Shown here one piece after another: positions 1-11,321 of a DNA stretch of 64,000 nt. Both the position numbers and the translations under genes were made by a program. The notes under the pieces were generated by a model. That model saw nothing but the letters and a program-made list of their open reading frames with translations. It made no database searches and was not told where the DNA came from. The DNA comes from Symbiodinium microadriaticum (Eukaryota > Sar > Dinophyceae > Suessiales > Symbiodiniaceae), in assembly GCA_001939145.1 (NCBI GenBank), contig LSRX01000529.1:147765-211764 (forward strand), in the 5' to 3' direction. Position 1 is the first letter of the stretch. Each line of letters starts with the position of its first letter.

Positions 1-1113
1 ACCCCAAACCCCAAAAACCTAAAACCTTAAAACTCTAAACCTTACTGTAGACCATAGACCCTGCTAGCCGGAACGTGGAGGTCTCGGTGGCGACTGTCTG
101 GGTCGCTTGAAGGTTCACGGGTAGTTAGAAGGAGCGCTTGGGCTTAGGGTTTAGGGTTTATAAGTAGGGGGTTGTTAGGAGGGTTATAATCAGGGTTTCA
201 AGGTGGTAAACGTAGGGCTACAAGCAGGGTCAGAAGCAGGATAACGATGGTAACTCCACTTGCAACTACCCACGAACCTCCAAGCAGGGGTGTGCATTGC
301 AGGTCTTCCAGGCTTCAGGGATGACTGCTTAGGACTTAAGGCTTGCGGTTTAGGGTCCGCAAACCGAATCCACCGCGATCAGTTTCGAGGTGTGGGGGCG
401 AAGGGCTTCTGAGATCCAGAAATTGAAGGCCCCAAACCTCGAACCCCTAAACCCTAAACCCTCAACCCTTCCCACGGTCGCCCCCAAAATCGCCGAAGCC
501 TCGACCCCGGAAACAACGGGGCCCGGGCGAAGCACCATATCGCGAAAATGTGGGTACCATCCTTCCGTAGCGTTTAGGGTTTAGGGCTTTGGGTTTAGGA
601 TTTAGGGGGCCCTTGAAAAAGTAGAATAGGGTGTTGACTATAGTATAGGTACAAAAAGGATCCGGTTGAATACAGGGGCCCAAAAAAATCACAATAGGGT
701 GTTGATGTTCATACATATAAAGAATAAGGAGCCCTAGGGAATAGTACCGGCATCTAGTTGCTCAGGCTTCTATAGCACTTAGTAGGTCAGCTTATGAGTT
801 ATGTTGTAGTTAGGATACGCCTACTTAGGGTACTTTTAACCCAACTTATGTTTCCCCTTGAGCCTTTTAAGCCAAACGCTAAACGCTGAACCCGAAGTAG
901 GGGCCTTGAGGCTGCGCGGAGGCTCTGGTAGGCTTAGGTTGTAGGGTGTAGGGTGTAGATGTGTGGGGTACTGTAGGCCCCTGATTCATAGACCGCCTTC
1001 CTGAAGAAGGAATATCATCGGCGGGTTTGGAGTTTAGGGTTGATGGGAGAGATACCAAGCCGACCCGGGATGCCTCTACAGCAGGAGGCAAAACAAAGAG
1101 GCAATTAAAACTC
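1..1113. other. No gene; degenerate telomere-like repeats
   Basis: I see no recognisable gene here. CCCTAAA/TTTAGGG heptamers, many imperfect, recur at about 1-45, 140-160, 430-466, 570-603 and 930-955. A family-A inverted-repeat element lies at 106-284. The stretch 603-716 contains two AGAATAGGGT/ACAATAGGGT motifs reminiscent of family B, but without clear ends. Short open frames between the repeats look like chance. Confidence 0.6.
106..284. mobile_element. Family A TIR element, copy 1
   Basis: The ends are inverted repeats: the left end reads CTTGAAGGTTCACGGGTAG and the right end, reverse complemented, reads CTTGGAGGTTCGTGGGTAG. The body is AT-rich with GGGTTATAA motifs and carries two TTTAGGG units inside. 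It has no coding capacity, so it looks like a MITE. Related copies are at 11216-11321, 30544-30715, 36433-36549 and 59250-59360. Confidence 0.65.
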
Positions 1114-1211
1114 GTAGGGTTTTAGGGTTTTAGGGTTTAGGGTTTAGGGTTTTAGGGTTTAGGGTTTTAGGGTTTAGGGTTGAGGGTTTTAGGGTTTAGG
1201 GGTTTAGGGTG
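1114..1211. repeat. Interstitial TTTAGGG array
   Basis: About thirteen TTTAGGG or TTTTAGGG units run head to tail on the plus strand, with small irregularities. This is the cleanest short telomere-type array in the window apart from the 54-bp satellite. The orientation is TTTAGGG on plus. It is flanked by ordinary sequence on both sides, so it is interstitial rather than a chromosome end. Confidence 0.85.
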
Positions 1212-3130
1212 TTTTGTCAAAGGCTTCCGAGGTGTAGGAATGTCTATACTTTAATATACTGGATCATATACTGCAATGTACTATAATATCTATTAACTAG
1301 ACTATACTAGATCAAACGTACAAGAATAACTATAATATGCGGCACCTGGCAAACTCTTCTGTCGAGGCTCTGCTGGTGCCGATGACATTTTTTGGAGATG
1401 TTGCCATTTTCTGAAGATGCGTTTGAAACGGTACGTCTGGCAAGAAGTTTGGCTAGGCCACTTCAGTTTTGAACAGAAATCGGAGTAGAAAGCGAAGGTG
1501 TAGTCTCCAATCTGAACCTGGTTCTTCTGCAACCAGGCCTCATGGGTGAGAGTGTGTGAAACCCGTGACAGATGAACCCTCCTTGGGGCCACACTGTGCC
1601 ATCCAGCGAGGAGGTGGAGAAGCGGCCATCACCCAAAGCACCTGCTCTTTTGCCAAGTCCGGCACGACTCAAGGATAGGGCTTAGGGCTTGTCGTACATG
1701 TGGGCTTGTCATAGGCATCAAAGCCACAGAGCAACTCGAGCCAGAACGTGACATGAATACTCCCCCCTGCCTCCTCTGTCGGCTGGAACGGACCGTGGGG
1801 GAAATTGGAGACCAAGTAAAGTAGAAGACCAGACATGATTGCCCCGAGAACACCCGTTTGAGGTCCCGGCAGCAGCTAGTGACAGTGTTGGTGTGCTCTG
1901 AAGTGCGCGGGAGGGCTTCGGCCTGCGACGCAGCCGAGAATATCGCGGCAAATTCCTTTTCTTCCGAAAAACCCCGACAGGGCCTCCCGCCTTGTCTTTC
2001 TGTGCCTTTTCTCTAGAGGTATCATTCGCCCTTCTTGTTCCCGCCTAAGCCTAAGCTTTCATCTGTGCGTTCTGGCATGCACTGCACTCTGAGCTACATC
2101 CTGCAACTATAACCTTGCTGCAAAAGGAGATGGAGACGATTCCGTGCAATCCACGACTGCTTGCTCAGCTTCAGGAGGCACATGAACTCGCGGACCAGTC
2201 GGACGATTGGCTGCTAGCACCCACATATGATAGCCGATACCGAGCACAGTTTAGTCTCACTGCACAACTCGAGGCATCAAACTGAAAGTTGCCATCTCAG
2301 AACTTAGTAGGACATTCAGACTCAGGCGGCAGCTAATTACTATGCTCCTGCCAAGCATGTCTCCCTGGCCACTCCTGCCCCTCATCACTTTGGGCACACT
2401 TATCTTATCGGACCAGGGCGTTAACAACGTAACAGTGGGCTTTAAACGTGGGAACATGGCATGCAATTCATCCTAAACCCTCAAACCCCCGTCATATATG
2501 TGATTATATGTGCATCTTGAAAGCACGATGCCCCGGCACGTGCGAACAAACACCTGCCACTGCCACTGAAACTTCGGACTCAAACCCCGACATCGGGGCC
2601 ATGCCGGGTTTGGGTCCTCTGGAGCGGAGTGCGCTTCGTAGACCGAGCACGCTGCATCGTGCCTTCGTGCCAGACACGCTGCTGCGGAATCCTGCCGAAA
2701 ACAGCGGCAAGGATAAAGATTTGTCACAGTGTGCAAGTAGTGGCAAGGGGGGAGGTTTGAAAGCTAAAAGAGGAACCCGGGACATGATCCTTTTCGAGAA
2801 TCGGGGCTTGACGGCAACGGGGAGCTGCGACATCCTGTGCACGACGTGCGTCTTATTCTGAGTTTTGAATTCATTGACCTGCCGGTGCTAAGTGAGTAGG
2901 ACGAGCTTCGGTTGGTAGAGGCAGAAATGGCCAAACAGGCACAACAGCAAAAAAAGGCTCTGTGCACTTAAGACTTAGTCTGCCGTCATCATGTGCCACG
3001 CAGCACAGAGACAACTAACACAGTCTTGTCTACAGTATGCATATATGCATATGCGCATATCCAAATACATCTACATTGGTATGCATATACATATACCGAT
3101 ACATCTGCATACATGCTTTTAAATACACAT
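1212..3130. other. No gene recognised
   Basis: Only short open frames are present. One on the minus strand (1592-1302) reads as a fairly protein-like 96 residues with a mix of aromatic and basic residues, but it has no motif I recognise and the adjoining frame (1672-1463) would need a frameshift. Overlapping open frames on both strands at 2448-2861 shadow one another. No splice-bounded exon could be defended. Confidence 0.45.
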
Positions 3131-3346
3131 AACACACATACATACATACATACATACCTACCTACCTACCTACCTACCTACCTACCTACCTACCTACCCA
3201 CCTACGTACATACATACATACATACATACATACATACATACTGTACATGCATACAGACATTCATACATCGCGTGTGTGTGTGTATATACATTTACATGTA
3301 TGTATATATGAAGGGGTGTGTGTGTGTGTGTGTGTGTTTGTTTGGG
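3131..3346. repeat. Tetranucleotide (TACA/CTAC) and (GT)n microsatellites
   Basis: A TACA run switches to CTAC from about 3157 to 3205 and back to TACA until about 3240. After a short spacer, GT/TG runs occur at 3271-3284 and 3316-3340. Open frames across this region are Tyr/Thr-rich artefacts of the repeat. Confidence 0.9.
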
Positions 3347-3475
3347 TGTGCGTCTTTCTGTTTATTCGGAAACACATACGGACTTACATATAGTACGCAT
3401 ACCCATCCCAAAAGAAACAACCAAAAACTAACTCCTCATTTTGCGAAGCTCCAGGGAAAAAGAGGCATGGTATAC

Positions 3476-3561
3476 AATGTAGGGGCCCTGGGAGTTTTTA
3501 GACTGGGGTTTGGGGTATGCTATAGTAAAATTCTTGACTAAATATTCCGAGCCCTATGGTA
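3476..3561. mobile_element. Degenerate family B TIR element
   Basis: The left end (AATGTAGGGGCCCTGGGAG) and a GGGGTTTGGGGTATGCTATA core match the family B pattern, whose better copies read TAATGTAGGGGCCTTAATAA followed by a GGGTTTTGGGGTATACTATA core. The right end (ATTCCGAGCCCTAT) is weak. No target duplication is visible, so this is an old or partial copy. Confidence 0.4.
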
Positions 3562-3811
3562 GGTATCGCCTTGCCATGTATGAAGATCCCTCAGTGCATA
3601 CTAACGGGGAAGAGTACCCTCTTCCACGTGCGGACAATTTTCAGCTCTACAGCGGACTCCAAAACATCCAAGATTAAACAACAAGCTATGTTTCATCTTC
3701 TCGCGTCTCAAAGGGTGGCCCGAGCTTTGGATGTAAGGCCCCGGCGCCGCCGTGCTTCGTCGAAGGACTCGCTGCCCGCGCCCTCAGCAGCTGACTCCTC
3801 AATACCTATAT

Positions 3812-4006
3812 GTGCATATATCTGTATATATATATATATATACACACGTACATACATTCATTCATTCGTTCATTCATTCATACTACATGTACCTGTCTGT
3901 ATGCGCGGGTGGGGCATGTAATTGGATGGACTGAAAACAAGTCTATGTACATATACAGTGTGTAAGTATTTAAACACAAACACACATACATACATACATA
4001 CATACA

Positions 4007-4041
<35 letters not shown>

Positions 4042-4110
4042 GTGCTCATGCGCATACGCATGCACAAATAACGTTAACATATATACATATACATACACAC
4101 ACGCACGTAC
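3812..4110. repeat. Mixed TA, TTCA and ATAC microsatellites
   Basis: TA repeats run at about 3826-3842, TTCA repeats at 3858-3880, and an ATAC array at about 3985-4034 that decays into ATAT and ACAC. There is nothing coding in this stretch. Confidence 0.85.
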
Positions 4111-4231
4111 ACAACTAAAACCTTCTTGCAAACATAGCCTCAGGGCTTCGGCGAATAATCGACAGAGGGTCCATAGTCCAGGACACGCGCAGATTCATAT
4201 GGCGGTTGAACTCCTGGGTCTATTGCCATCT

Positions 4232-4333
4232 GGGTAGTTCTCTAAATTTAGGGTCCCTTTTTGGGGCCCCCAAAATAATACAGCAACCTTATGAAAAGGA
4301 TGCTACAAGGGACACTAATTTGGAGAACTACCC
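4232..4333. mobile_element. Family F TIR element, copy 1
   Basis: The terminal inverted repeat is GGGTAGTTCTC(T/C)AAATT at both ends, giving an element of about 102 bp with no coding capacity. The interior includes GGTCCC and GGGGCCCCC. Related copies are at 50734-50808 (truncated) and 51174-51265. Confidence 0.75.
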
Positions 4334-4807
4334 ATTTTTGGATCTTTGGTTATATTGTTCTCCCTGCAGATGGGCTGCTGCATGCAGCATGTTGGTATAT
4401 TTGGAATACAAGTGCTTAATGAGGAGTTCATGAAGAATCGTGTTGCTGATTGCTAAGTAATCAGAATTCTGCATTTAGCAAGTAGTTACTTGGTGGGTTC
4501 TTTAGCTTCGAGTAGCACATGGTGACGTGCTATATGGGATCCGAAACAAGGATACTGGCTGAAGAGCTCCTTATTTGCTGACCTTTCCCTCACAGTGCTT
4601 CCTCTGTGGGCGGTGCCGGCCCGGCTGTCGGAGCCGCCTGGCAGTTGAAAGGTTGAGATGGCGGAAAACAGTTCCGAGCATTAGGATTTAGGTTTCATAG
4701 GGCGTAGGATGTTCATAAGGTCTAGGGTGACTCGAAATAGGGAAGTCTACTCCGTCCGAGTTTAGAAGAGTTTGCGCAGCAAGAAGTCTGCCGGATCCCT
4801 GCAATCG
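4334..4807. other. No gene recognised
   Basis: This is unique-looking sequence between a family F element and the 54-bp satellite. Only short open frames occur and no splice-bounded exon stands out. Confidence 0.4.
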
Positions 4808-5996
4808 AACCCTAAACCCTAAAACCACCAACCCATAACCCGACACCCCAAAAATGCCCTAAACCCTAAACCCTAAAACCACCAACCCATAACCCGACAC
4901 CCCCAAAATGCCCTAAACCCTAAACCCTAAAACCACCAACCCATAACCCGACACCCCCAAAATGCCCTAAACCCTAAACCCTAAAACCACCAACCCATAA
5001 CCCGACACCCCCAAAATGCCCTAAACCCTAAACCCTAAAACCACCAACCCATAACCCGACACCCCCAAAATGCCCTAAACCCTAAACCCTAAAACCACCA
5101 ACCCATAACCCGACACCCCCAAAATGCCCTAAACCCTAAACCCTAAAACCACCAACCCATAACCCGACACCCCCAAAATGCCCTAAACCCTAAACCCTAA
5201 AACCACCAACCCATAACCCGACACCCCCAAAATGCCCTAAACCCTAAACCCTAAAACCACCAACCCATAACCCGACACCCCCAAAATGCCCTAAACCCTA
5301 AACCCTAAAACCACCAACCCATAACCCGACACCCCCAAAATGCCCTAAACCCTAAACCCTAAAACCACCAACCCATAACCCGACACCCCCAAAATGCCCT
5401 AAACCCTAAACCCTAAAACCACCAACCCATAACCCGACACCCCCAAAATGCCCTAAACCCTAAACCCTAAAACCACCAACCCATAACCCGACACCCCCAA
5501 AATGCCCTAAACCCTAAACCCTAAAACCACCAACCCATAACCCGACACCCCAAAAATGCCCTAAACCCTAAACCCTAAAACCACCAACCCATAACCCGAC
5601 ACCCCAAAAATGCCCTAAACCCTAAACCCTAAAACCACCAACCCATAACCCGACACCCCCAAAATGCCCTAAACCCTAAACCCTAAAACCACCAACCCAT
5701 AACCCGACACCCCCAAAATGCCCTAAACCCTAAACCCTAAAACCACCAACCCATAACCCGACACCCCCAAAATGCCCTAAACCCTAAACCCTAAAACCAC
5801 CAACCCATAACCCGACACCCCCAAAATGCCCTAAACCCTAAACCCTAAAACCACCAACCCATAACCCGACACCCCCAAAATGCCCTAAACCCTAAACCCT
5901 AAAACCACCAACCCATAACCCGACACCCCAAAAATGCCCTAAACCCTAAACCCTAAAACCACCAACACCCATAACCCGACACCCCAAAAATGCCCA
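4808..5996. repeat. 54-bp satellite of telomere-heptamer variants, 22 units
   Basis: Twenty-two units run head to tail. The marker CCACCAAC recurs exactly every 54 bases from 4825 to 5959, so the array keeps perfect register. Each unit reads as CCCTAAA, CCCTAAA, CCCTAAAA, CCACCAA, CCCATAA, CCCGACA and then CCCCCAAAATG. That is six heptamer-like blocks plus an 11-base spacer. The spacer variant CCCCAAAAATG occurs in unit 1, near 5545 and 5600, and in the last two units. The final unit has a 2-base insertion (CCAACACCC). The structure suggests a telomere-type seed that degenerated and then amplified as a higher-order unit. Confidence 0.95.
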
Positions 5997-6837
5997 GAAA
6001 GAAGCATGACGGCGATGCGAGTCTCGAGTCCAAGCTTCCGATTGCCTGCCAAGGCTGCACTTCCTGGGTTCCTTCAAAGGGCCCCTTAAAGGCACTTTTC
6101 AGGGCAACCCGAAAGGAGCCCTTAACGGAAGTCTGAGGGTTCCTATACGGGATTTTTTTTCCCAAGGTTTAGGGCTTAGGGGTTTTTAGGGGTTTGTGCG
6201 GGCTTTAAGGTTTACCGGGCAGAAGAGCTGCAAGGAGGGAAAGAAGGAGACAGAACAGATATAGACAAACTCTCAGCTGCACCAATGAATTTCCACACCC
6301 AGACCTTGGACAAGCAAACCCCTTAACCCCAATGGGCCCGACCGAATAGAAACTGCTCGGGGCCTGCCAGCAGCCATCTTTGTGGCTGAAGAGCACAGGA
6401 ACATAGTCGAAACCACATGCCACCAACCTGGGTCTGGAAATGGCGAGCTTCAGGGCTTAAAATGGATAGTACTGAGTTGCTAATACTACTGCGTAAGGCT
6501 CCTTAAATCAATGGGGGATACTGAAGTCTATGCGCTGGCATCTGATTCCTAAGATGTGTTTACCACGAGTCCAAATGCACATATATGTATGCCCCCCTCA
6601 CCCAGCACAGGCCTGACCGAAACTGGTTCTTGCATTGAACTGAACCAACGGTTGGAACAACATGGAGTAAGGCTCAGCCTGAGCTGTCAACTCTGTCCGA
6701 CCAACGAAGGCCAAGTCAAGGAAAGGCAAACTCTTCCACCTCCGGCTCAGGCCAAGGGCCCAGGAACAGAGGTGGCATACATTTGGGCCTGAAAGGCCTT
6801 TCGTTGCTCATCCTAAGGCTGCATACTTACATGTATT

Positions 6838-6877
<40 letters not shown>

Positions 6878-7387
6878 GATGTATGTATATGTGATATCTG
6901 TTACATATAAATTTTTATGTATAATATGCTATCCAGGCCCGCGGAGTTTTGTGGACTGTTAAGGTTGAGGCTTCAGGGCGGTCCCTATGACCTTGACCCA
7001 GAGGGTCCGTCGAATTGTGGTCTTCGTTTTTGCCGGCTAAAGTTCTCGACACCAAAACCTTGAGGGAGCAGATTGACACACGGTCTAGGGTGTAGGGGTG
7101 ATGCCAACAACCGAAGCTGATGCTACAACCGCAGAAGCCACGACGTCCATGACATCTGTGAGTTGCAGCTAAATGTACAATCATGAAGGACAAGTGGCAA
7201 GATGCCGCCATGCATTGGAATCGATTTGTCACAAGGCGTAGGGTGAACACCATGTGCACCGACGGACCCTGACTGTGGCTTGCGTGGGCATGTCTAACCC
7301 ACCATGAATTTCGAGGCAGCACCAGCTGGCGTTGTTGCCATTGAAATATGCAGTATCAGCATCGTGGGAGCTAAGTCAGCTAAATAT
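5997..7387. other. No gene recognised; small TA microsatellite
   Basis: An AT-dinucleotide tract lies at about 6838-6880. Short open frames exist on both strands, but none has a recognisable motif or paired splice signals. A few TTAGGG-like units occur at 6170-6195. Confidence 0.5.
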
Positions 7388-8060
7388 CTAGCGGATGTAA
7401 CTTTGGCTACTCACAGAGGCGCCACCGTCATCGTAGCAGTCACAGGCAATGCTTCCGGGATGGAGAATCTCTCTGTCGATTCTCCTGGCCAGCACAATGC
7501 GAAAGAATTGAGCCAGGCTGGCATTTTCAGCCATGGAGTTTCCGATTCTTGCGAATCTATTGATCCACTCTGGGAGAGCTTTCACCTTCAAGCGGTGGCA
7601 GAAGTCCTCTGTGCGAAGTGGATACAGTTCCGTTGGAGGACGACGTGGTAGCTGGTAAGTCCTCCTCGCCAATGTTCCCGATCATGGCCTTGTACTCCGT
7701 CTGGGACAACTTTGTGTACCCTAAGATCGTCTCCCTGTAGCTGTGCAGGGTGTCCTGTTGCGGTGGGATTCCAAACACACCGGGCTTTGTCGCGCTCAGC
7801 GTCTTCCCAAAAGCCCACTCTGTGCTGCCGACTTGCAATCCACATGAAAAATGCCACCCAACTTCACTGGCGCCCACCAGTGCGCGAAAACTGCATTGAT
7901 CATTTTCACAGCATCGCGCCCTGCAACGTAATAGGCTTCATAGGCATTTGGAAACACTGGATAAAACATGTCATCATCAACAAAGCTATATATGTGCAAA
8001 GATGCACTGGCGGTCACGAATGCCAGCTCATAAGACCATCTGACCGACGCGTCGGTGGCG
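7388..8060 (-). pseudogene. Broken ORF, possibly reverse-transcriptase-like
   Basis: Three overlapping minus-strand frames read as one degraded protein. The first runs from about 8060 to 7796 and contains LHIYSFVDDDMFY, then AYEAYYVAGRDAVKMINAVFA and KLGGIFHVDCKSAA. The second (about 7815-7660) contains SATKPGVFGIPP and LHSYRETILGYTKLSQ. The third (7672-7388) contains RRPPTELYPLRTEDF and LPEWINRFARIGNS. At least two frame changes separate them, and a stop precedes the first frame at about 8064. The F-x-D-D box after a hydrophobic strand, followed by a helix and a KLGG stretch, resembles motifs C and D of reverse transcriptases. I did not see the other motifs, so the assignment is tentative. 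It could equally be a decayed host gene. Confidence 0.4.
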
Positions 8061-8619
8061 CCCTAAACCACAAACGCGAGAACCGAAGTCGGAAACAACA
8101 ACAGCTTGAACAATGGCTTGACCTGAACCACACATCTTCCCGAATTTTTGCGAGATTCAGAAATCAACCTTCTGAGCCGGATCCCTGATAGAAGATCCTT
8201 ATCAATGGAGTCACATTTCTTTCTGAGAAACCCAGTTCGGCCAGATCTGGTGTCCTGGCCTGACCACCTCTACGGCAGCATCGGGGCCACCGGCGAGCGA
8301 CTTGAAGCGAACGGTCGCATCCTGACCTGGAGAACTCAAGCTGGTGTTCCTATTTTTTTTGGCCTTAACCCCTGAGATGGGGTTGGGTGGTACATCAAAG
8401 GGCCGTATACTGTAGGCGCTATACGGATACTTTAGCTAACTATGCAGACCCCTGTATAGTGCACCTGTGACGCTGGACATTTGCATTCTCCTTGACGAGA
8501 GCAAATGGAGCTTCTCTGTAACAACACCCTCTGATCTCGGATCTCTCTCTGCTAGCAACCCAGGTCCAGGAACACAGCTCGCGCGACGACGGACCAGGTT
8601 CTCGAAGCGGTTTAGGGTG
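8061..8619. other. No intact gene; possible extension of the broken ORF
   Basis: The minus strand here has short open stretches interrupted by stops that could be the upstream part of the decayed frame at 8060-7388. A plus-strand frame (8148-8375) is open but has no recognised motif. Confidence 0.35.
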
Positions 8620-8731
8620 TAATGTAGGAGCCTCAATAAATAGAATAGGGTTTTGGAGTATACTATACTATGATTATACATGAGGGGGCCCAAAAATACT
8701 AATTATTGGTAATTTATTCAGCCCCTATATC
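8620..8731. mobile_element. Family B TIR element
   Basis: The ends are TAATGTAGGAGCCTCAATAAA at left and AATTTATTCAGCCCCTATAT at right. The core AGAATAGGGTTTTGGAGTAT and ACTATACTATGATTAT are diagnostic of the family. No coding capacity. Confidence 0.75.
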
Positions 8732-8904
8732 AGGGTAAAGGGTTCTAGCTCAATGAAAGCCCCAGACCTGATCCTACAAACCCATACTTCAGCAACCCCA
8801 CTCACGACTCTGGGGGCCTTCGAGTGGGTGTAATACTAGACTTCTAATGGGACTCTAAGGGAACAGTATTGCGCAGTGTTTAGGCTCTAGACTACTGGGG
8901 CCAG

Positions 8905-8992
8905 GCTTCTGAGGATTTGGCAAGCAAAGGCAAGCACATTGCTCTTGCTGAACCTCAGGGCAGGGAAAAGAGAAGTGCCCGCACTTTCGACA
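8905..8992 (+). CDS. Exon-like island, plus strand
   Basis: An open 88-base stretch begins after a CCAG acceptor and ends at a CA|GTAGGG donor that runs straight into TTTAGGG-type repeats. It encodes a Lys/Arg/Ser-rich peptide (ASEDLASKGKHIALAE and onward). No protein family is recognised and the partner exons are unknown. It could be chance, since short GC-rich islands are often open. Confidence 0.25.
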
Positions 8993-8995
8993 GTA

Positions 8996-9062
8996 GGGTT
9001 TAGAGGTTTAAAGGTTTAGGGGCGCAGGGTTTATAGGGTTTAGAGGGTAAGGGGTTTGGGGG
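8996..9062. repeat. Degenerate TTTAGGG repeats
   Basis: Imperfect TTTAGGG units mixed with GGTTTAGAGG and GGGTTTATAGGG variants follow directly after the exon-like island. Confidence 0.7.
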
Positions 9063-9139
9063 ATTTAGCTCTTGCCTTCAGCTTCTAGAAGCCCCGTGCT
9101 TGACATCATGAACTCTCCAGATCGGCAAGCCGGTTGCTA

Positions 9140-9232
9140 CCTATAGTCTCCATTGTAGTTCCTTTTTCTGGTTAACCAATTTTATGGTTAGGGTCCTATA
9201 ATAACCAACAAAAGGAACTACAATGGAGTCTC
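9140..9232. mobile_element. Family C TIR element with TA flanks
   Basis: The inverted ends match for more than 25 bases (left CCATTGTAGTTCCTTTT, right AAAAGGAACTACAATGG in core). The element is bounded by TA at 9138-9139 and TA at 9233-9234, consistent with TA target duplication as made by Tc1/mariner-type transposases. The interior is AT-rich and has no ORF. Confidence 0.8.
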
Positions 9233-9234
9233 TA

Positions 9235-10960
9235 ACGATTCAAACGAAATCTCTTGAAACTGCTTCCTTCCGGATTCTTGAGTGCTTAGGGATTGGTGAT
9301 GCTGGGCCCCTGAACCCGAAACATAAACCGTGATTTGGGATCCGGATCTAGAGCGGCAAGTCCTGCTTGCACCCCGAACCCAACATATGAGACTTACATT
9401 GCATAGTGACCATAAAAAGTACAGAATGTACAACACATAGTATGTAGTCCATGACAGTAACATATACCTAAAATGGCATGTAGGCGTGTAAACAGGTAAG
9501 CCTTCGCCTCAGGGTTTCGGGACTTGGGCCCTGGGCCATGCTGATCAGCATCGGACCACCTCAAGCCTACACTTCACCGAAGGAAAGAAATGGGACGCTT
9601 GGAATGAGAAGACGGTTCTAGGCTTCTTATGGCAGCAACATGGAAGGACTGCAAGGGGAGCCCATGCCCAATTCGTCCGAAATCTGCGTTTATTATATTA
9701 CGAATAAGCATAAGGAGATACGATTACAATCCCCTAAACCCTAAACCCTATAAGCTCTATAAGCCCTAATTACAGTTTCAAATGACTCCGACCCCTATTT
9801 TTCAACACAGAAAAAGGACTGACGCTCCAGGAGTCCAAGGGGCTCAGGAGCCGCCATCTACTAGCAAGGCCGTGAAGTTTCGAGGAGAAAGCGGGTGTAG
9901 GAATGTTTAATTCGAGGGCCTTATATCTTCAAAAAAGTAGCAGAGGTTGCTTTGGGATGCATTTTTTGCAGTGTGGGGTTTGTGTCTCTACATGCACAAA
10001 AAGACGCGCGTTGGGATCCCTCAGGCTGGGGCGCGATTGCATTGACCCAGGAGCTCGCGTCCTCTGTCACCTGGCATGGAATGCTCAGGCAGCAGACACG
10101 AACTGGCAAGAAGTAGCGGAAGCAACAGCTGTGGTGGGAGCTAGTGTTGGTATTAACAGCTCATGAGCAGCAGCAGCAGCAGCAATCTGACGCACTGCGC
10201 TGCCTACCCCTCAACCTTGAAGGACAAAGCGAAAATTGGCAACCCCATGTCACCAGCACGACCACATCCAGCCGATGAAGCCTGTAGTGCATTGAAGCTT
10301 GGACCGTGCCCCTGCTCAGTGACGGTGACGTCGTAGACCTCAGCATCAGGGTAACCAGACAGAAATGATGATTGAAACCCGACTTGGGGAGGAGCAGCAT
10401 AAGTGATTGCTTAGTGTTTCCCAGTCCAGGTCTCCCAAAGTGATAACCGAACTCATAAGAGTAATGATTACAATCATAGCCACAACAGCGCTGAAGGACT
10501 CGAGCGCTCCTGGAGCCCCGAGGTCCCTTAGAACTTCAACCTCTCGGAACACCAGCTAAGGCACTTTGCATAAGGAACCCCTGGATTTTTTTACGGAGTC
10601 TCAATGTCAAGGTCACTTGATTGGGGGATTTGCAATGTTTACGGCTTTAGCGTCTTGGGTTTTGCAGTGTTAGGATGTCAGACTTTAGGAGTGGGACCCG
10701 AAAGCCTGTAAGGAAGGAGCGAAAACCAATCAAGGCAAACTGCGTTAGAAATTAGGGCTTTAAACTCCGTAAGCCCAAACCCTGAACTCTCTACCAGACT
10801 CAGCACAACATCGAGTCATCTTTTGGAGCCTTAAACTGAGTTCCACCGAGCTGTTAGGTCCGAAACCTTAAGCCGCAAGCCTGAACCCAGGTCCTGCACC
10901 TGAGAATCCTCACCCCTTCCTCACTAATCCCGAGATCCACCCACGGCTCCTAGACACCCT
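9235..10960. other. No gene recognised
   Basis: A short CCCTAAA run lies at 9730-9752 and an (AGC)n microsatellite at 10165-10184. Open frames of 60-90 residues occur on both strands without motifs. A plus-strand frame from 10672 to 10753 begins with ATG and is basic, but nothing else supports it. Confidence 0.45.
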
Positions 10961-11215
10961 GCTCCCGAACCCTAAAAAAACCCTTAAACACCCTGAAACC
11001 CTTAAAACTTAAAACCGCTGCTACCCTAAACTACCCTAAAACCCTGAGAAAACCTAAACCACTAGAAGCTGGACAAAGGCCGAGCTCCTGGCCCTGAGGT
11101 GTCGGTCCGTCGAGCCAGTGGCCAGGTACCTCCCGAGCCCAAAAGCCTACCCGGAGCGCTTTAGGGGTTTAGGGGCTTAGGTATCCTTTAAGGGATTCAT
11201 AGGGCTTCGGGTTTA
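10961..11215. repeat. Degenerate telomere-like repeats, both orientations
   Basis: CCCTAAA variants run at 10966-11065, a GC-rich island follows at 11070-11155, and TTTAGGGG variants occupy 11158-11215. The repeats switch strand across the island. The island is open in several frames on both strands and cannot be assigned. Confidence 0.6.
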
Positions 11216-11321
11216 AAGGTTGAGGGTTAGTTTTAAGTGGTGTTATAAGTTCCCGAACATGGGTTATAATTGCAGCTACCCTACTTATAACCCCACTTGT
11301 AACTGCCCTTGAACCTCCAAG
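11216..11321. mobile_element. Family A TIR element, copy 2
   Basis: The right end (GTAACTGCCCTTGAACCTCCAAG) matches the other family A copies, and the core GGGTTATAATTGCAGCTACCC is shared with the copy at 30544-30715. The left end is degenerate (AAGGTTGAGGGTTAGTT). Confidence 0.65.

Noticed and set aside
1114..1211. A true chromosome end
   Set aside because: The array is short and has unique sequence on both sides, and similar runs are scattered throughout the window.
4808..5996. CRISPR-like array
   Set aside because: Repeats are contiguous with no variable spacers and consist of telomere-like heptamers. This is a satellite in a eukaryotic genome.
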